This document shows positions 22,237-33,809 of a stretch of DNA of 64,000 nucleotides, piece by piece. Both the position numbers and the translations under genes were made by a program. The stretch's first letter is position 1. Every line of letters begins with the position of its first letter. The stretch comes from Coturnix japonica (lineage: Eukaryota; Chordata; Aves; Galliformes; Phasianidae): the NCBI RefSeq assembly GCF_001577835.2, contig NC_029526.1, forward strand, positions 217,510 to 281,509. The letters run 5' to 3'. Below the pieces are notes generated by a model. The model saw only the letters and a list, made by a program, of their open reading frames with translations, was not told the origin of the DNA and did not search any database.

Positions 22237-25200
22237 GTACCTATTCTTTCTGCTGTCTTGGCAAGCTCATGAATGTCTCTTCTCTTCACACAGCAATGCC
22301 AAGCCTTTCTTTAATTTCCCACTCGAGGGTAAGAGATTCTGGTGCTTTCTCTGCAAATCCAAGACACAGCTAACAGATAGGATGACTGCAATTTCATGCA
22401 ACCTAGTCCATCTCTCTCACGGTTTTGGGCTGTGATTTGAGTTTGGATACAACTGGATGCAAAACCTTCACTGTCATTCGTACTAATGTATCTCCCTCAT
22501 AACTGAAGTGTGTTAGCAATATATCCAGCTATTGCTCTTCAGCTAATTAGCATATACCCATTGCTGTGGAAGCAGTGAGGTGTGTTCAGCTGTGTACCCA
22601 TTTCATGAGTGATAAGAATTCTTAATCTGTCTGGATGAATTACAGCCATGGGAACGTGTACTTATATAGTCCTTATATAGTCCTGCAGTGTACTTATATA
22701 GGTCTTACTTCAGCTTATATCAGGATTCTGCATCAGCCACAGACTGTGCTCATTTATTCCTTGAAAGGCTACATGAAAGAGTCTCCAAGGGTTTACAGCC
22801 AGTTTATGCTTATGAAATTCCTGCCTTTATGCAGAGCTCTCTCATACAGTCTGTTGGGTAATGAGCCAGAGGACTCAAGATCCTCAAAAGATGAAGCAAT
22901 AAACAAAGGAAAAAAGGGAAGACATTTCATAATCAGTGTGCAGTGTGGTGGCATTGTAGGCCACCAAATGGGCATGAGATGGTGGTGGCATTGGGTAGGA
23001 GTGGTGGCAGCTGGGCCACCAGCAGAGCTTGGTCCTGGGTATGCCTGACAGACTCAAGAGCATCCAATGAAGATGGATTGCTTCATGCTGGGCATCAGCA
23101 CCATCTAAAGCAGCAGGAATCCACTGCAGCCCCTGGACACCTCCTCAGAGGAGCTCTCCACCACTTACTTGAACAGCAAGATCCCCATTCCCAAGAACAA
23201 GGTGTACTCTTGCTGCAGCTTCTGCATGCTCTGGGCTTTCAAGAGGCCAGGCTTTCTCATGAGCACTATTTACCTTGACCTGAGCTACACTGAGTTGGAT
23301 TTGCAGTCTGGGCCATTGCAGGACTTAAGCCGACCACAGTCATTGGACTGCTGCTGCAGTAGCTGGCTCAGCATGGTGCTGACCTGCTCCATAGCCACCA
23401 TGTCCACCCTCTTTGTGACTGAGGGGAAAAAAAGGAAAAGAACAAGCAGTGGAAGCAGGGATGGATGGACTGGGAGGAGTATAGCGATACTGTCTAGAAG
23501 TGCAGGGATGGGATCAGGAAAGCTAAGACAAAGGTGGAATTAAACTTGGCAAAGGATGTGAAAAACAACAAGAAGGGATTCACTAGATACATTGGGTGGA
23601 AGGGATAGATGAAGGAGTGTGTACCCCCTCCGATAAATGAGAATGGAGAGCTGGCCTCCTCAAACATAGAGAAGTTCTTTGCATCAGTCATCACTGCAAG
23701 TCAGGCTTCCTATGCCTCTTGTGTCACTGAGCTTATAGGTGGGGGTCAGGGGAGCAAAATCCATATGACTGTAGGAGCAGAGCAAGTCAGAGTCCACCTC
23801 ACAAGGCTGAATGTGAACAAGTCTGTGGGGCCAGACGATATGCATCCCAGGGTTCTGAAGGAACTGCTGTAGTTGCCAAGCTGCTCTTTATCACTTATAA
23901 AAAGTCATGGCTGTCATGTGAAGTCCACAGTAACTGGAAAAAGGGAAACATCACCCCCATTTTTAAGAAAGGGAGAAAAGAAAACCTGGAGAACTACAAG
24001 GCAGTGAGCCTCATCTCTCTGCCTGGGAAGATTGTAGAACAGATCCTCTTGTAAGACTCGTTAAGGCACATGCTAGATGAGGTGATCCAAGGCAGCCAGT
24101 GTGGCTTCACTGAGGACAGATCATGGAAGGGCAGTTGATGTCATCTACCTGGACTTGTGCGAGGCCTTTGACATGGTCCTGCACTGCATCCTTATCTCTG
24201 AGTTGGAGAGAGATGGATTTGAAGGCTTGAATATTCTGTGGATAAGGAATTGGTTGGGTGGTCACAGCCAGAGGGTTCTAGTCAATGGCTCTGTGTCTGT
24301 GCTGGAGGCTGGTCACAAGTGGTGTTCCCTAGACCTTGGGTCCAGTGCTCTTCAGCATCTTTATCAGTGACATAGACAGTGGGACTGAGGTACACTCAGC
24401 AGGTTTGCCGATGACACCAAGCTGAGCGGAGCGTTTGACGCAATAGAAGAGAGGTATACCATCCAAAGGGACCTGGACAGGCTCAAGAGTGGGCATAAGA
24501 GAACCTAATGGGGTTCAACAAGGTGTTGCACTTGGCTGGGGCAATTGCAGGTGTCTGTACAGACTGAGAGAAGAACTCACTGAGAGCAGCCCTGCAGAGA
24601 AGGACATGGGGGTGCTGGTAGATGAACAGCAGAACTTGAGCCAGCAGATCCCTTCCAGGCTAAGCCATTCTGTGACCAACAAGACTATGAGGTTTAGTGT
24701 CTGTATTCATGCTCAGAAACATCTGTTGTCTGCCGAGGCTGCCAAGTCAGAAAGGAAGATCCTGTTACTCTGAAAGGCTGTCATCTCTCTTCAGACTACG
24801 ACTCTTGTCAGGTTTGCAGATGATCCCAAACAGTGCTCAAGGGCAGGGCTGTCATTCAGAGAGACCTGGACAGGCTGCAGGAATGGGCAAGCAAGGATCC
24901 TATGAACTTCAGTAGTACAAATGCAAGGAAGTTTGTCCTTGAGATGGAAGAACACCAGCAGCAGCAGAGCAGGCTGGGGATGGAATGAATGGCTGGAGTG
25001 CAGCTCTGTTGAAAAGGACTTGAGGGTCTTGGTAGATAGCAAGCTACAGGTGAACTCTGGCAACCCAGAAATACAGTATATCAAGGGAAATGATTATCTC
25101 CCTTTGCTTAGCACTCATTAGACCACATCTAGAATACTGCACCCAGTTTTGGGCCCTGCAGTACAAGAGAGACATTGATAACATGGACCATGTTCAGCAG

Positions 25201-28200
25201 AGGGCCACCAAGATGTTTGGTGAGGAGATGCTGAGGAGCCAGACCTGTTCACCCTGGAGAAGAGAAGGATTTGGGGGCACCTACCACCAACCTGCCAGTA
25301 CCTACAGAGAGGCTATCAGAGAGAGAATTGTGCACTCTGATGGTGGTGTGACGGAAATGAGAGACAGCAGGCATAAATGGAAACAAGAAAGGTAGACATT
25401 GTATGCAAGGTCAGACATTTTCCTCTAGAGGACACAGTTGCCCTGTTATGTGTTCTCTGTCCGGGCATGGGTGAAGCCCTCAGCAACTTGGTCTGACCTC
25501 AGAACTGACACTGTTTTGCAAAGGAGGATGGGCTAGAGACTTCTATGGCTTCCTTCCAACTTGAACTGTCCCATGAATGATCTTATTTTATGAATGTTTA
25601 TTTAAACATATTTATGTAGGAGGGGAAAAATTGCAGTTGGCATGAAAAATACTTGATTTCTGTACAGAAACATGATTTCCTCTTTTTGGAGGCTTTTTTT
25701 TTTTTTTTAAATGAGTGATAGCCAACAGAATTTACTTTCCGACTTTAAGAGGCACAATTACATTTAGCATCAGTTGTACTTAACCCTATTTACATCAAGA
25801 AAAGGTCTTGAGATACAGATAGCCATAAAAGTATGTTTCTTTACCTATCTTTGTATCAAGCTGACTATAGACTAATAGTAATTTGAAGAGCTTATCATAT
25901 TTACCTAGAACAGCTGTCAAAGCGCTCCTTATCTGTCATACAGCTGAGGTCGTAGTGTTTAAGTGGGTTTATGCGATTATAATGTAATTTCTTCTGGCAG
26001 TCATCAGTTTAACAAAGCTGGCTAGTTGATCCAGTGCAGGCCATCTCCACATCTAAAGACGTGAAACAGCAGGAACTGCAACAGAGTTGTCCGGCTAGAC
26101 TCAATTTATGCCTGCTTTGTTTCACTGGGATGTACATCTGCTCACACATTTAAAGGAAAGCCCTCAGTAATGTTAAACGCTACCATGCTCATTCATACCT
26201 AAAAACAACATGAAATCTGAAGCTGCCAGAAGTTTCAGAAGGAAGCTGCTTTTGAAGTTGCTGCCTTGTTCACCATTCAGAAAGGTTTCCATGTCTGTAC
26301 AACTTTTCCCCACCCCAGCCCTCTTGCCCTGTTATGCAACACACAAAGCATGAAGGAAGCAATAAAAATAAAAGGGCAGTTCTGATTAGCAATCCTTAAC
26401 AGAATTAAATCGCTTCTCCTAAGTACATAGTCCAAGTTATGCATCTAGTCCAAACTAAAGCTTCTGATGCAACCAGCATTCTGTAAATCCTGTAATACCA
26501 CTGTTAGAACAGAATTTTAAATGCCAGGTGTCACGGAGTTATCTAGATCAATCTATGTCCGTGATGGGGGGTGGAGGGGGCAGTAGGCCCGTGGGCCCCC
26601 TGGCCCCCAACAAATGGGAAGGGAAAAAAGGGAAAGGGGTAGGGAGCTGGGAGCTGGGCTCAAGGAAGCAAACAGAGCAGCGGCAACGATCTAAGGAGGA
26701 AAACTTAATTTACTAACTATGATATTGGAATACAAGATAACACAATATAATACAATCTAATTGGAATTGAGGCTAATAAATCAAGTAAAATAACAGAGAG
26801 AGAGAGGTTTCTGAAGACTGAGAAGCCTACTTTGCAATGGAAGGTGCCACGGCTTGGAAGCACATCCACACCCGCTGCCAGCAGTGAGAGACAGGGAGCC
26901 AGTGTCACTTCTGTGACGTGTTTCCCTCTCCGACGGTGAGGTCCTCTGGGACGTGTAGTTCTTCTCTGTGCTCCACATGATGTTATGTTGTGGAATACTA
27001 ATAGCAAAAATTACAAAGCCATGACATTCCACCCCTTATTCTACATCACTACATCATGCTTAAAATACATACATATATACAAATAATAATTAAAATGCAT
27101 TACACACACAGGTCTATATACATATATACATAGAATTACTGACTGCACTCCCCCAACGTCAAATTCCCTTGTGGTACACATTGAACATCCCCATCCTTCT
27201 GCATCATCCACCACGTGCACCCAGGTCCCTGGGCAAAAACAGTTCCATGGAGAGGTTTGCCCTTTCCAGAGGCTGGAAGGACCCAAACTGCTTTTCCCAA
27301 CATGTTCTTTACATGTACTGCAGGGATCTTATCTCCCTCTACAGTATGTAGGGGGCTGGATTGGGTAGGACCATCATGATTGACAGTTCTTCTAGTATTG
27401 ACCAACCAGGTGGCTTCTGCCAAATGCTTCTCCCAGTGCTTAAATGTTCCAGCACCCATTGCTTTCAACATAGTTTTCAACAACCCATTGTATCATTCAA
27501 TTTTACCAGAAGCTGGTGGTGCATGGTAGGGGATATGATAAACTCACTCAATGCCATGATCTTTGGCCTGAGTATTTATACAGGAATTTTTGAAATGTGT
27601 CCCATTATCAGTTTCAATTCTTTCTGGAGTGCCATGTCACCATAGGACTTGTTTCTCAAGACCCAATATGGTGTTTCAGGCAGTAGCTTGGGGTACTGCA
27701 TATGTTTCAAGCCACCCAGAGGTTGACTCCATCATGCTAAGCACATAACACTTACCACTGCGAGATCGTGCCAAGGTGATATAATCATCATCTTGCCACA
27801 CCTCCCCATGTTTATACTTTTGCAATTGCCCTTCCCCCCAGAGAAGTTTCATCCTCTTGGCTTGTTTAATCATGGCACATGTTTCACAGTCATGAATAAC
27901 CTGTGCAGTAGTGTCCATAGTCTCCATCCCACTTATATGTCATGTCTCTTCCTTGATGGCCTGAGGTCTCATGGAACCATCAAGCTTGAAATAATTCACT
28001 CTTGTTCTGCCAGTCCAAGTCTATTTGAGCCACCTCAATTCTGGCAGCTCAATCTACCTGATGGTTGTTTTGTTGTTCTTCAGTAGCCCGACTCTTGGGC
28101 ACATACAGCATCAACATGGTGCACGTTTACAACCATATTCTTTGTTTGGGCAGCAATGTCTTTCTACAGTTCAGCAGCCCAAATAGGTTTACCTGTGCAC

Positions 28201-31200
28201 TGCCAGCTATTTTGCTCCCACTGCTGTAACCACCTCCATAAGACATTTGCCATCACCCATGAGTCAATATAAATATAAAAAACATGGTCCACCTCTCCCA
28301 TTCAGCCACATCTCAGGCCAGCTGGACAGCTTTTACCTCTGCAAACTGACTTGATTCTTCTTTTCCTTCGGTGGCGTCCACAACCTGTCGTGTGGAGCTC
28401 CACACAGCAGCTTTCCATTTGCGATGCTTCCCCACAATACAATACGATCCATCAGTGAACAGGATGTATTTCTTCTCATTTTCTGGTAGTTCATTGTATG
28501 GTGGGGCCTCTTTAGCACATGACACCTCTTCTGCTGGTGATGTGCTTAATTTTTTACCTTCAGGTCACTCCATGATCATCTCTAAGATTCCTGGATGACT
28601 GAGGTTTCCCATTTGAGCTCATTGTGTAGTCAGCGTAATCCACTTGCTCCAAGTGGCATCGATAGCATGATGGGTGGAAAGAACCTCCCCTTTGAACATC
28701 CGGTTCAGCACTGGCAGTCGAGGTGCCAGAAGGAGCTGCATTTCAGTACCAACTACTTTGGAAGCAGCTTGAACCCACTCATACGTGGCTAAGATCTCCT
28801 TCTCAGTTGGAGCGTAGAACTCTTCAGACAGGGTATATGCTTGACTCCAGAATCCCAGGCGTCTGCCTCGGGTCTCTCCTGAGGCTCTTTGCCACAAACT
28901 CCAGGTGGGTCCTTTCTTTCCAGCAGCAGTGTAGAGGATGTTCTTTACATCCTGTCCCGTTTGTACTGGCCTCAGGGCCACGGCACGGGCTATCTCCTCT
29001 TTAAAACATCCTCTGGGATGTGTAGTTCTTCTCTGTGCTCCACTTGATGTTGTGATGTGGAATACCAATAGCAAAAATAACAAAACCATGACACTAACGC
29101 AGAACGCGCAGGTCTGCTTTGCCTGAAGTAGTCCTCCGGGCACATTTAAATAATGTCATGACGCCTGGCTTAGAAATCATTGATACAGTGGCAGTCTGAA
29201 CAGATCCATCCATACTGCTCTGTCCAGCAACAGGCCAAGAGGTTAATTTGTGTCTGGAAGCAGTACAGCCAGCCTCCCACAGGCCCCAGCTGCAAGAGAG
29301 AGCATAGGAGGCAAGGCTCACTGCGCACAGCTAATTGAATTTAAGCTCTGCTGGGAGAAGGAAGGATGAATGCCTTACCTCTCTTTGTTGTCCATATCCC
29401 TTGTGCTTCCTCCACGCTGACTTCAGAAGGTGCATCCTTGCCTTGTCCTCACTGACATTTTACCATGAATTCATTCTTTGTGCAAAGAAATTTAATGATG
29501 TGCACTCTGACAGCCAAAATTCTTGGGGGTCAGTCTGTCATGTAGATGGGTCTGTCATTTGCCATTTACAAGATACACTGAAGGCATCAAGCCAGAAGCT
29601 ACCTGTGGTCATAGGGATGGGGAAGAAATGCTAGGTCTCCTTCCAGGACTTTTACCACTGCATGAAACTCCAATCACAGGGACATAAATCTGGCTCAGAT
29701 CTGAGCTGAACTGTGCAGTTTTATGTATAAAATGTATGTTGTGTACTGGTTTAATCTAACCATTTCTGTCCTAGAAGTGGAACCTTGAACTGAAGACCTC
29801 CCCCAGTGAACTGCTTTGGGATAATTACCTGGGCTGTAGTACCCACCAGCTTCAGCTGGATGCCATGCTTCAAGGATTCATGGTCACAGGGCAGCAAAAA
29901 CTTAATCCCTTCCTCTTGGTTTTATATACAGGCATTTCATCCCAGAGGATTTTATCACAGAGAGAAGACAATCCAAAAGCTACTCCATTGCAGGCTTGGT
30001 GGTGTGTGGGAGTGGGTCTGTGTCATGGAGTTCTCTCTAGAGCTCACTCCGGGACGGTGGGCACAAACATGGGGCAGCAGGAACAAAAGCCCTCCCCCCC
30101 TTTTCTCTCACGGCACGGTACGGCACAGTGCGGCATGGCCCGGCCCGGCCACGTGCGTTTCGGAAGAGGGGAAGGGAAGGGAGATTGCGATTAGGTCTAA
30201 CAAAAAATGAGGGAGAAAAAAAGGTGATCTGAGAACGAATGGCAGTTTAATAACCTAATAATGCTAAACAACAACAAGAGAGTTTCAACAAAGAGAATAC
30301 CAAGTCCCCAATCTCACCGATGGAGCTGTGGAAGGCAGGAAGCTCTCACCACGTTGTCTCCTCGCAGGGAGCCGGGCCAGCAACCCCGTCCCCTTCCTCA
30401 CTTCCCTTCCGGTGCCACCCCCCACATGCCCATTTAAGGCAGTCACAGAAAAAAAAACTTGTCCCCTTTACTCCCATTATGAGGCATGGTGTTCTGATGT
30501 GGAATACCAACACCAACCAAATTGCAAAACCATAACAGTCTGGGTTGTCTGTCTTGTGCCTCAATAGTGATTCTGATCAATTCTCTCTTCCAGACTCCAC
30601 CGGCAGCGTGAATGGTGTGGACATGCTCAAAGTGCACTGCAGCCACCCACACCTGATAGTCCAGCTCAAATTCTGCAAGCAGGAGAACTGCCGCCGCTTC
30701 CTGCAGAGTTACCGGGAAGGAGAGCTCCAGAAGTCCCTCCAGAACCACCTCCAGCTCTCCTTGGCCATGACCACGGTGCCTCTAGAAATGGAGCTGAAGG
30801 CTGGCAATGAGCACCTGGACAACATGCTGAAGGATGAGGATCGCTGCCTGGAGTGCATCTACAGAGAAAAGGTGAATGGGAGTGGGAGGGAAGCCAAGCA
30901 GTAATGAGTAGCACAGGATGCAAAGTGGGTGTAAATCTTGCTCTGCTGTTGCGTGCTGGGATGTTAACTCCTCCTTTTTTAAGCTCTCAACTGTAAAATG
31001 AAGAACAGCTCTACCCTTCCCTAGAAAAGATCTGAGCACACTTTTCTTAAGGGCCAAAGATTTACCTACACCTTTCTCCCCTGCCTTGCACATCTCCTCA
31101 GCAGTGGTAACTGTTCCTAAAATGAGCATGAGCGTAAACACCGCACACTGCACCAGCAGCTCATGACGGAGTGGGAACATGCAGCATCTGCTGCCAGCAG

Positions 31201-33809
31201 GAACAGGCTGCTGTTCTGACAACGTCTCTCTCTCAAGGATGACATAGAATGTCTAGCTCATCTCACACTTTGGCATTGGCACACTAATACTGCTAGCAAG
31301 AACAGTGGGATCTTGTCATCTTACCCCAAAACCAAAGCACTTACTGTGATTAAGCTCATTGCCTTTTTCCTCTTGTTTTTTGTTTTTTTTTTTTTTTTTC
31401 CCCACCTGGAACTACTAATTTCTGACAGCTTTGCTTCCCTCTCAGTGGTCCTTAGGAACAGGCAGTCTCTGCCTCCATGGGAAGATTAGGCATGAGAGCA
31501 TGTTCTGACAGCTTGCTTTTCTGCAAGCATTGAAATGAAATGCAAACAGTTCACCCGGGACCAGACGTGTTAACACACACCCTTTCAACTTCTGCTTACT
31601 TCTCCCTCCCTCTGCTGAATTAGCTGATTGGACAAGAGAAATGGGCTTATTGTCAGTTCCCCAGAATTGACCAGCCTGACCTGGCTGATCAGTCACCGGC
31701 TCAGTGCAGTGCTGGGTACCAACCTGTTGTACACCAGCTTAAACACCAAACTGGTTCAGAGCACTCGCTGGGTTTGATTGCTCACACGTGCTCTGCATTG
31801 TTTCCTTATCCCCTTTCTCCTTACTTTCTCTTTGGATATCAGATTGGTTTTATCTTGGTTAGCAAGAAAAACTGGCTTGGAGAGGATGCAGGAGAGACTA
31901 GGAACAACAAAACTGAAGTATAGGATGGGAAGGCTGGAAGAAGGAGGGTAGCATAAGCTGCCTGCTTTGGTGGCCATGAGCTGTTAGATCAGATCACCCT
32001 ATTATGTGATTCTGATTTTCATGTGGAGTAAATCAGAGAAGCTCTACTGCCTTAATTCTGTTAGTGGGCTTCTGAAAGTAAATGTGGACTAGGAGCAGTT
32101 TTGTGCAGCTTGTAAGTAGTCACTGTTGCATGTGGCAGCCCCAGGAGGGGGACATTGCCCATTTCATATCCCACTGCAGATAGAAATGCATAGATTTACT
32201 GTCAGAACTCCATTAGACTACCTTATTTGACCCATTTACAGCACAAGCTATAGCAGCCTCATTGCTTCTCTCTCAACACCGTGATCTTAAGCCACACTGA
32301 AAACCTGCCCTTCAGCTAAATACCTACAGCTTTGTAAGATGGTGACCCTGGCACAAATCATCGATGTTGTTTGCATTACAGCCTGACCGCCTGCGGGACG
32401 AGGAGATTACAGAGCTGGAAGAACGCCTCAAGAGCCTTATTCTTCACCAGAACATCAACAACAACATGCCTTCCAAGGACTGCATGTCACTGAACTCCCC
32501 ATCTCTACCTTCTCAAGGCAGCTCCCTTTCCCCACAGGTCACATTTGTTTTTCAGGGACAGCAGTTTGGTGAGTAACAAGAACTGAGCAAGAGTTCAAAG
32601 GCCAGAAAGGAGCATTAATGTCACCACATGATGGAGTCTACCTTGGGTAAACTAAGGATCTCCAAGCGTTCCATAGGGAAGGAGATGCAATATTAATAAG
32701 ACACTGCCACACTCCTTTGGGACTCAGCTTTTTTCATCCTGGGGTGGCTTGCTGGCCTGCTTAGTCCAGGCTCCCTGTGGTCCACCCATCTGTTTCCAGT
32801 GATGTCCACTGCAGGTCCTATGTAGCAGTTTTAGCTTGAGATCAGCTTGGTCTTTTCCGAGTGTGCTTAAGGTGTGTGAAGAGTCCCCAGTGCTAAACAG
32901 CTGAGGAGAGAGCTCATGTCTGCATTTCAGTACTTTAAGGATGTGTAGCCAGGGAACAGGGAACAGGCTTGGTCAGAAAGGCATGGCTGAGTTGCTTTTG
33001 AAAAGTTGAATCCAAGAGGATGTCTGTCAGGGAAAACTGAGCTCTGGCAAACCCCAGGAAAAATAAGAAAATAAGAATGTGTTAGGTAGGGGCAAGCCCA
33101 GATACCCTCACGTTGAGGAAGGATTTTGGAAGGGGAGTGGATTGAGCCTGACAGGAGCCCAGACATGCCAGAGCAGGCAGCTGGGAGCAAGTAATTCATC
33201 AGTGCTGCACAGTTATATTCTCTTTCCAGTATTGGAGGATTGTGTCAGAGTGCACAGGCCCATGCCTGCAGCAAAACAGTCCCTTTAGTGTCACTGCTCT
33301 TGCACTTCTGCTCCCAGCATAGTGCTAGCCAGGTGTTACAACACCGGCAGACAAGGAAAGCAGCAGAGCTGTTTAACAGCACACTGTGAGTTCTGAACAG
33401 CCTCCCAGATCCACAGAACACTTAGCAAACCTTGGACCAACCCTGCCTACATCACATCAGCTTTGAAACCTTATGTTTAATCTGCCCTCTGTTCCTTTCA
33501 GACAACAGGACGCTCACATCAGATGACCACCAGAAATTTGCCAAGCTTGTGTCCAAGAAGTGGAAGCAAGTGGGTCGCTCTTTGCAGAAGAACTGCCGGG
33601 CCCTGCGAGATCCTGTCATTGATAACCTGGCCCATGAATATGATCGAGAGGGACTATATGAACAAGCCTATCAGATGCTTCTCCGATTTATCCAGTCAGA
33701 GGGGAAGAAGGCAACGATAGCACGACTGATTGCAGCCCTGGAAGAAAATGGTCTCACCAGCTTGTCTGAGGAGCTCTTGGGCCTCCATTCCAATGAGAAT
33801 GACTCCTAG
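22095..33809 (+). CDS. TRADD: TNFR1-associated death domain adaptor
   Basis: Cytosolic adaptor that binds the death domain of TNF receptor 1 and recruits TRAF2, RIPK1 and FADD. Four coding exons give 915 nt and 304 aa (human 312). The N-terminal TRAF2-binding domain covers about residues 8-160 and begins [11 protein letters not shown], as in human WVGSAYLFVES; it includes VQLKFC and LEMELKAG. A linker rich in S and P follows (about 160-200). The C-terminal death domain is at about 211-297 ([30 protein letters not shown]). The start ATG lies nine bases into exon 2, just after tttgtag. Intron 2 is 8.4 kb and full of retroelements, but the exons are intact. Confidence 0.96.
23420..24780 (+). mobile_element. 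CR1 LINE fragment A (reverse-transcriptase region)
   Basis: Translated pieces match CR1 ORF2: VKNNKKG-like sequence, [66 protein letters not shown] and FADDTKLS. The coding frame is interrupted several times, so it is inactive. It sits in TRADD intron 2 in sense orientation. Confidence 0.93.
24805..25565 (+). mobile_element. CR1 LINE fragment B
   Basis: Starts again at a FADDPK-like box, upstream of the point that fragment A had already reached, so it is a second copy. It continues through [32 protein letters not shown] and VQQRATKMF to a diverged CR1 3' end. Inactive. Confidence 0.85.
26529..27026 (-). repeat. LTR of the endogenous retrovirus
   Basis: A 498-bp terminal repeat whose plus-strand ends are TGTCACGG...CCATGACA, a TG...CA layout with near-inverted tips. 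It shares the GTATTCCACA-type start with the solo LTR at 30021-30537. Confidence 0.8.
26529..29093 (-). mobile_element. Broken endogenous retrovirus fossil (minus orientation)
   Basis: A retroviral fossil. In minus orientation its 3' LTR is 26529-27026, beginning TGTCATGG and preceded by a purine-rich tract (AAGGGGTGGAA). Integrase-like sequence lies at about 27130-27930 and RNase H/reverse-transcriptase-like sequence at about 28310-29000. LTR-related sequence is present at the other end, to 29093. It is broken, with many disruptions, and looks old. No gag or env was recognised and no matching target-site duplication was seen. The family is an avian ERV I cannot name with certainty. It lies antisense in TRADD intron 2. 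Confidence 0.85.
30021..30537 (-). mobile_element. Solo LTR with 5-bp target-site duplication
   Basis: A 517-bp element with plus-strand ends TGTCATGG...CCATAACA, flanked on both sides by GTCTG (30016-30020 and 30538-30542). Its minus-strand start resembles that of the neighbouring retrovirus, so it is a related LTR left by recombination. No internal viral sequence remains. Confidence 0.88.
30594..30871 (+). CDS. TRADD: TRADD coding exon 2
   Basis: Encodes residues 48-140: [29 protein letters not shown] and [20 protein letters not shown]. The acceptor is cttccag|ACT and the donor AAG|gtgaat. It lies just 56 bp beyond a solo LTR. Confidence 0.95.
30872..32381. other. TRADD intron between coding exons 2 and 3
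   Basis: Nothing recognised beyond an ordinary intron with a T-run at about 31380-31400. Confidence 0.6.
32382..32568 (+). CDS. TRADD: TRADD coding exon 3
   Basis: Encodes [19 protein letters not shown], then a Ser/Asn/Pro-rich linker and FVFQGQQF (human FLFQGQP). The acceptor is gcattacag|CCT and the donor TTTG|gtgagt. Confidence 0.95.
33502..33809 (+). CDS. TRADD: TRADD coding exon 4 (death domain)
   Basis: Encodes the whole death domain and the stop TAG. The acceptor is cctttcag|ACAAC. The C-terminus [11 protein letters not shown] matches human LTSLAEDLLGL. Confidence 0.96.

Noticed and set aside
22943-23410. Protein-like stretch before the CR1 copies in TRADD intron 2
   Set aside because: It contains some appealing residues, but I could not assign a family and the frame is not supported by exon signals.
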